From NCBI RefSeq assembly GCF_019048525.1, contig NZ_CP077369.1, positions 434,001 through 498,000 of the forward strand: 64,000 nucleotides of DNA, in the 5' to 3' direction. Position 1 is the stretch's first letter, and each line of letters begins with the position of its first letter. This DNA is from Acinetobacter lwoffii (GTDB lineage: Bacteria; Pseudomonadota; Gammaproteobacteria; Pseudomonadales; Moraxellaceae). Below are positions 59,973 to 64,000 of the stretch, piece by piece. The translations under genes and the position numbers were made by a program. Under the pieces are notes generated by a model. It did not search any database, was not told the DNA's origin, and saw only the letters and a list, made by a program, of their open reading frames with translations.

Positions 59973-61481
59973 ATGACTGTTCGTACTCGTATTGCACCTT
60001 CTCCTACTGGTTTTCCGCATGTAGGTACTGCCTATATCGCCTTGTTTAACTTATGTTTTGCTAAACAGCATGGTGGTGAATTCATTCTTCGTATTGAAGA
60101 TACTGACCAACTGCGCTCAACGCCTGAATCTGAAAAAATGATCCTGGATTCATTGCGCTGGTTGGGTCTGAACTGGTCTGAAGGTCCTGATGTCGGTGGC
60201 CCGCATGCGCCGTATCGCCAGTCAGAACGTATGGATATCTATAAAAATTATGCCTTGGAACTGGTAGAGAAAGGTCATGCTTTCTACTGTTTCGCAACTG
60301 CTGAAGAACTGGATCAAATGCGTGCAGAACAGCAGGCACGTGGTGAGTCGCCACGTTATGACGGTCGCGGTCTGAATCTCACTCAAGAAGAAGTTGAGCG
60401 CCGTTTGGCCGCTGGCGAACCACACGTCATCCGTATGAAAGTACCAACTGAAGGCGTATGTAAATTCAATGACATGCTACGTGGTGAAGTCGAAATTCCA
60501 TGGACGCAAGTAGACATGCAAATCCTGCTGAAAACCGATGGCCTACCAACCTACCACTTGGCTAACGTAGTAGATGACCATTTGATGCAAATCACCCACG
60601 TAATTCGTGGTGAAGAATGGATTCCATCTGCGCCGAAACATCAGTTGCTGTATCAATATTTTGGTTGGGAAATGCCGATACTATGCCACATGCCACTGCT
60701 GCGTAACCCGGATAAATCTAAGCTGTCTAAACGTAAAAACCCGACCTCAATTAACTATTACAGAGACATCGGTGTACTGCCTGAAGCCTTGTTGAACTAC
60801 TTGGGTCGTATGGGCTGGTCAATGCCAGATGAAAGTGAAAAATTCACTCTGGCTGAAATGATTGAGCATTTTGATATCAAACGTGTATCCCTCGGTGGTC
60901 CGATCTTTGATGTTGAGAAATTGAACTGGTTAAATGGTCAATGGATCAAGGCACTCAGCCCGGCTGAATTACTTGACACCTTATTGGCCTGGAAAGCAGA
61001 CCGCGCAAAACTGGAAGAAATTGCAGCTGCGATTCAACCGCGTATTAACCTGCTGTCTGAAGCTGTGAACTGGTCTGCACATTATTTCAACCATTTCCCG
61101 ACCCTGTCTAAAGAACAGTTTGAAAGCAAGAAACTGTCGGATGAACAGGTACGTCAAAGTCTTCAATTCGCAATTTGGCGTTTAGAAAGCCTGTTTACTT
61201 GGAATAACGACACGGTGAGCCAGACCTTGATGGACTTGGCGACACAGATGGAAATCAAGCTACGTGATTTCATGCCTGCGTTCTTTATTGCGATCGCCGG
61301 TTCGACTGCGTCTACACCAGTGATGCAAACGATGGTGACCATTGGTCCGGATCTAACCTTTGCACGTTTACGTCATGCACTGGAAATTGTCGGTGGTCCA
61401 AGCAAAAAAGAGCTGAAAGTCTGGGAAAAACTCAATGAAAGCTTAAAGTTGCCGAAAAATGAAGCAGTTGATCAAGCTTAA
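59973..61481 (+). CDS. gltX: Glutamyl-tRNA synthetase
   Basis: A 502-residue class I synthetase charging tRNA-Glu. The HIGH-like motif is in [13 protein letters not shown] (about residues 9-21) and the KMSKS-like motif is KSKLSKRK (about 249-256). The [21 protein letters not shown] block is typical. The C-terminal anticodon-binding helical domain follows. A tRNA-Glu gene lies 170 bp downstream, an attractive pairing although the genes are separately processed. Confidence 0.97.
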   Translation: MTVRTRIAPSPTGFPHVGTAYIALFNLCFAKQHGGEFILRIEDTDQLRSTPESEKMILDSLRWLGLNWSEGPDVGGPHAPYRQSERMDIYKNYALELVEKGHAFYCFATAEELDQMRAEQQARGESPRYDGRGLNLTQEEVERRLAAGEPHVIRMKVPTEGVCKFNDMLRGEVEIPWTQVDMQILLKTDGLPTYHLANVVDDHLMQITHVIRGEEWIPSAPKHQLLYQYFGWEMPILCHMPLLRNPDKSKLSKRKNPTSINYYRDIGVLPEALLNYLGRMGWSMPDESEKFTLAEMIEHFDIKRVSLGGPIFDVEKLNWLNGQWIKALSPAELLDTLLAWKADRAKLEEIAAAIQPRINLLSEAVNWSAHYFNHFPTLSKEQFESKKLSDEQVRQSLQFAIWRLESLFTWNNDTVSQTLMDLATQMEIKLRDFMPAFFIAIAGSTASTPVMQTMVTIGPDLTFARLRHALEIVGGPSKKELKVWEKLNESLKLPKNEAVDQA

Positions 61482-61538
61482 TTAATTTTTGTGTTGACGT
61501 GTGAGCGCGATATCCCTAATATAGCGCTCACACAGACT

Positions 61539-61614
61539 GGGGTCATAGCTCAGTTGGTAGAGCGCTACAATGGCATTGTAGAGGTCAGGAGTTCGATCCT
61601 CCTTGACTCCACCA
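61539..61614 (+). tRNA. tRNA-Ala (anticodon GGC)
   Basis: A 76-nt cloverleaf with encoded CCA. Acceptor GGGGTCA/TGACTCC (one G:U), D-arm GCTC-AGTTGGTA-GAGC, anticodon stem CTACA/TGTAG with loop ATGGCAT, T-arm AGGAG-TTCGATC-CTCCT. It reads GCC/GCU alanine codons. Confidence 0.95.
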
Positions 61615-61652
61615 AATCAAGTCTTGCTTTAGCTGTGTTATTTGCCTCAATT

Positions 61653-61728
61653 GTCCCTATCGTCTAGAGGCCTAGGACATCGCCCTTTCACGGCGGTAAC
61701 CGGGGTTCGAATCCCCGTAGGGACGCCA
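61653..61728 (+). tRNA. tRNA-Glu (anticodon TTC)
   Basis: A 76-nt cloverleaf with encoded CCA. Acceptor GTCCCTA/TAGGGAC, anticodon loop CTTTCAC with TTC, T-arm CCGGG-TTCGAAT-CCCGT type. It lies 38 bp after tRNA-Ala, probably in one transcript. Confidence 0.95.
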
Positions 61729-61733
61729 TATTC

Positions 61734-61763
61734 AAGATGACCATAATATATTATGGTCATCTT
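61734..61763. repeat. Perfect 30-bp palindrome after tRNA-Glu
   Basis: A perfect palindrome with arms AAGATGACCATAATA and its complement, beginning 6 nt after the tRNA 3' end. It is followed by a separate intrinsic terminator. It may aid tRNA 3' processing, serve as an upstream terminator stem, or bind a protein dimer. Confidence 0.7.
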
Positions 61764-61765
61764 AT

Positions 61766-61797
61766 AAAAAACCCAAGCATTGCGACTTGGGTTTTTT
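61766..61797 (+). terminator. Intrinsic terminator of the tRNA transcript
   Basis: AAAAAACCCAAG/CTTGGGTTTTTT with an 8-nt loop closes the tRNA-Ala/tRNA-Glu unit. Confidence 0.9.
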
Positions 61798-61885
61798 ATT
61801 GCCTGTATATTTTATGTTGGGCAATATTTCGGTTTCTTCGCATCTTCCGATAAAATAATCAGTAATTTAGAATTTTGGAGTTGTA

Positions 61886-62227
61886 ATGCAATATCGTTGC
61901 CCTAAGTGTCAAAGCCCGAAAATCATGCCAGTGGCCCAGCCAGGTCAAGCAGCTCCACGTCCAGTGGTTCCTAAAAGCTTAATGTTTCTGGTCCCTACCC
62001 TGTTCCTGTTGTTATTGCTGGTGATTATTAGTATCGCGATGTGGATTTTTGGCGATGGTGCAGGTACCACTTTACAGACTGCGACTGTGATCGTCTTTAT
62101 TCTTTCTTTGATCGCAGGCTTTATGTTCTATAAGGACTTACCTGATTTTAAAATTTCAATGCAGGCATTCATGCAAACCCAAAAGAAATGGAAATGCCGT
62201 GAATGTAATCATGAGTGGGAAATCTAA
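61886..62227 (+). CDS. Small membrane protein with split zinc ribbon
   Basis: A 113-residue protein that I do not recognise as a named family. It has CPKC at residues 5-8, two membrane helices (about 34-57 and 64-81) and CREC at 106-109 followed by NHEWEI. The two CxxC pairs would both lie on the cytoplasmic side if the helices form a hairpin and could bind one zinc together. TTGGAG precedes the ATG. A bidirectional terminator follows. Confidence 0.75.
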   Translation: MQYRCPKCQSPKIMPVAQPGQAAPRPVVPKSLMFLVPTLFLLLLLVIISIAMWIFGDGAGTTLQTATVIVFILSLIAGFMFYKDLPDFKISMQAFMQTQKKWKCRECNHEWEI

Positions 62228-62253
62228 TTTACCCTCCACCATATAATAAACAT

Positions 62254-62283
62254 AAAAAAACCAGTCCTGAGGCTGGTTTTTTT
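62254..62283. terminator. Bidirectional terminator between the zinc-ribbon protein and ettA
   Basis: AAAAAAACCAG/CTGGTTTTTTT with an 8-nt loop lies between the two converging genes. Confidence 0.88.
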
Positions 62284-62304
62284 ATTTACAAAAGTCGGAG
62301 ATGA

Positions 62305-63966
62305 TTAAACACCGATTTTGCGATATTTTTGACGCTTCGCTACAAGATCATCACCATCACGTTTACGGCGATATTCTTCGAATTCAGCATAGTTACCAGT
62401 GAAGAATTCAGGTGTTTCACCTTCGAATGACAAGATGTGCGTTGCAATACGGTCTAGGAACCAACGGTCATGCGAGATCACCATCACAGTACCTGGGAAT
62501 ACCAAAATGGCATCCTCAAGTGCACGCAAGGTTTCGATGTCCAAGTCGTTCGATGGTTCATCCAGCAAAATCACGTTTGCGCCCATTTGCAGGATTTTCG
62601 CAAGTTGTAAACGGTTACGCTCACCACCTGATAATTGACCTACACGCTTTTGCTGATCCTGACCTTTAAAGTTAAAGCGACCGATATACGCACGAGATGC
62701 AATTTCGTAATCACCAATCTTCAAGATATCTAAACCGCCAGAAACTTCTTCCCAAACGGTTTTGTTGTTATCTAAGGTGTCACGGATCTGACCGACATAA
62801 GCCACTTTAACCGATTCACCCAGCGTTACCGTACCGGTATCTGGTTGCTGTTCGCCAGTCATCATACGGAATAGCGTGGTTTTACCCGCACCGTTCTCAC
62901 CCACGATACCCACAATTGCAGCAGGTGGTACTGTGAACGTTAAATCTTTGTACAGTAAGCGATCACCAAACGATTTACTGATGCCTTCAACTTCTACAAC
63001 CTTGTTGCCCAGACGTGGGCCAGGTGGAATGTAGATTTCAGAAGTTTCGTTACGTTGCTGGAATTCGCGCGAGTTAAGCTCTTCAAAACGCTCCATACGC
63101 GCTTTGTTTTTCTTTTGCTGACCTTTGGCATTAGAACGAACCCATTCAAGTTCTTTTTTCAATGCTTTAGCAAAAGATTCTTCCTGCTTGTTCTCTTGCT
63201 CTAAACGGGCATTTTTCTGCTCAAGCCAAGAAGAGTAGTTACCTTGATACGGAATGCCCATACCACGGTCAAGCTCCAGAATCCATTCAGCAACGTTATC
63301 CAAGAAGTAACGGTCATGCGTAATAGCGACGATGGTACCCGGGAAGTCTTTCAAGAAACGTTCCAACCAAGATACAGATGAAGCATCTAAATGGTTCGTT
63401 GGTTCGTCTAGAAGTAACATATCTGGTTTAGACAGAAGTAATCGGCACAGCGCCACACGACGACGTTCACCACCTGAAAGCTTAGATACATCTGCATCCC
63501 AAGCAGGCAAGTTCAATGCTGCAGCTGCTTGATCCATCTGGTTCGCAAGGTTATGCGCATCCCAAGTCTGGATAATCGCTTCAAGCTTCTCTTGCTCTTT
63601 CGCAAGTGCATCGAAATCCGCATCTTCTGCTGCATATTCAGCAAAGACTTCATCCAGACGTGCCAAGGCATCAAGCGGTTCACGTAAACCATCTTCGACG
63701 TTACCACGAACGTCTTTAGTTTCATCTAAAGGTGGTTCTTGCTCAAGATAACCGATTTTTATACCCGGTTGCGCACGTGCTTCACCAGAGAAATCTTTAT
63801 CTACGCCCGCCATAATACGAAGCAAGGTAGATTTACCTGCACCGTTTAAACCAAGCACACCAATTTTAGCGCCTGGGAAAAATGATAAGGAGATGTCTTT
63901 CAGGATTTCGCGCTTAGGCGGAACCATCTTCGACACTCGGTTCATCGTGTAAATATATTGGGCCAC
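62305..63966 (-). CDS. ettA: Energy-dependent translational throttle protein EttA (ABC-F)
   Basis: A 553-residue cytoplasmic ABC-F ATPase that binds the ribosomal E site and gates the first peptide bond according to ATP/ADP ratio. The two ABC cassettes show Walker A GLNGAGKSTLL (about 39-49), signature LSGGERRRVAL and Walker B LLLDEPTNHLD. The second has GENGAGKTTLF (about 355), LSGGERNRLQLA and ILLDEPSNDLD. The linker between them (about 240-320) is the P-site tRNA interaction motif. The start is GTG, preceded by GAGGAGTCCTAC. Confidence 0.95.
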   Translation of the reverse strand: MAQYIYTMNRVSKMVPPKREILKDISLSFFPGAKIGVLGLNGAGKSTLLRIMAGVDKDFSGEARAQPGIKIGYLEQEPPLDETKDVRGNVEDGLREPLDALARLDEVFAEYAAEDADFDALAKEQEKLEAIIQTWDAHNLANQMDQAAAALNLPAWDADVSKLSGGERRRVALCRLLLSKPDMLLLDEPTNHLDASSVSWLERFLKDFPGTIVAITHDRYFLDNVAEWILELDRGMGIPYQGNYSSWLEQKNARLEQENKQEESFAKALKKELEWVRSNAKGQQKKNKARMERFEELNSREFQQRNETSEIYIPPGPRLGNKVVEVEGISKSFGDRLLYKDLTFTVPPAAIVGIVGENGAGKTTLFRMMTGEQQPDTGTVTLGESVKVAYVGQIRDTLDNNKTVWEEVSGGLDILKIGDYEIASRAYIGRFNFKGQDQQKRVGQLSGGERNRLQLAKILQMGANVILLDEPSNDLDIETLRALEDAILVFPGTVMVISHDRWFLDRIATHILSFEGETPEFFTGNYAEFEEYRRKRDGDDLVAKRQKYRKIGV

Positions 63967-64000
63967 GTAGGACTCCTCAACTGAAAAACCAAATGGGGTT

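Overview
The window is a stretch of chromosome from a Gram-negative gammaproteobacterium, almost certainly an Acinetobacter. The evidence is the lipase chaperone lying upstream of its lipase, a pilM-N-O-P-Q cluster divergent from a class A PBP gene, a major pilin followed by a TfpX/TfpZ accessory gene and a PglL-type O-glycosyltransferase, a SpoT with a decayed synthetase domain, and moderately AT-rich DNA. The species cannot be fixed from sequence alone. Most of the window is core chromosome. The accessory parts are the lipase array, a solitary tnpB element and short structured repeats.

Layout. 1-3 kb: the end of an EamA transporter gene, a noncoding repeat of stacked hairpins, a hemerythrin-domain protein, and truB with a TSUP permease. 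3-8.7 kb: lifO followed by four tandem secreted lipase paralogues, the fourth broken by a frameshift. 8.7-10.9 kb: the rpsP-rimM-trmD-rplS translation operon. 11-18.3 kb: the minor-pilin operon fimT-pilV-pilW-pilX-pilY1-pilE-pilE, with a ten-G run inside pilY1. 18.4-23.3 kb: ispH, gmk, rpoZ, spoT, ridA. 23.4-25.6 kb: the iron-storage pair bfd (with a Fur-box-like promoter) and bfr, separated by a TnpB element. 25.7-28.9 kb: pilA-tfpZ-pglL, with a well-formed sigma-54 promoter. 29.3-31.6 kb: a lemA/TPM-domain cluster. 31.8-37.8 kb: gltB-gltD.

38.3-46 kb: pilM-pilN-pilO-pilP-pilQ-aroK-aroB-SPOR protein, divergent from ponA (46.1-48.7 kb). 48.7-56.7 kb: rlmA-like gene and the first part of the division/cell-wall cluster (rsmH-ftsL-ftsI-murE-murF-mraY), which has no mraZ and ends in a terminator after mraY. 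56.9-59.1 kb: two tandem sulfate-binding protein genes with no transporter genes nearby. 59.5-62.2 kb: a small secreted protein, gltX, tRNA-Ala(GGC), tRNA-Glu(TTC) and a membrane protein with a split zinc ribbon. The window ends in ettA.

Themes. Three type IV pilus loci (minor pilins, major pilin with glycosylation, and alignment complex with secretin) occur within 35 kb and together supply much of the machine used for twitching and DNA uptake. Peptidoglycan synthesis genes flank the alignment complex. The points most worth a second look are the lipase array, the poly-G run in pilY1, a bacterioferritin lacking most ferroxidase ligands, the TnpB element with a substituted RuvC-II residue, and the stacked-hairpin repeat near the left end.
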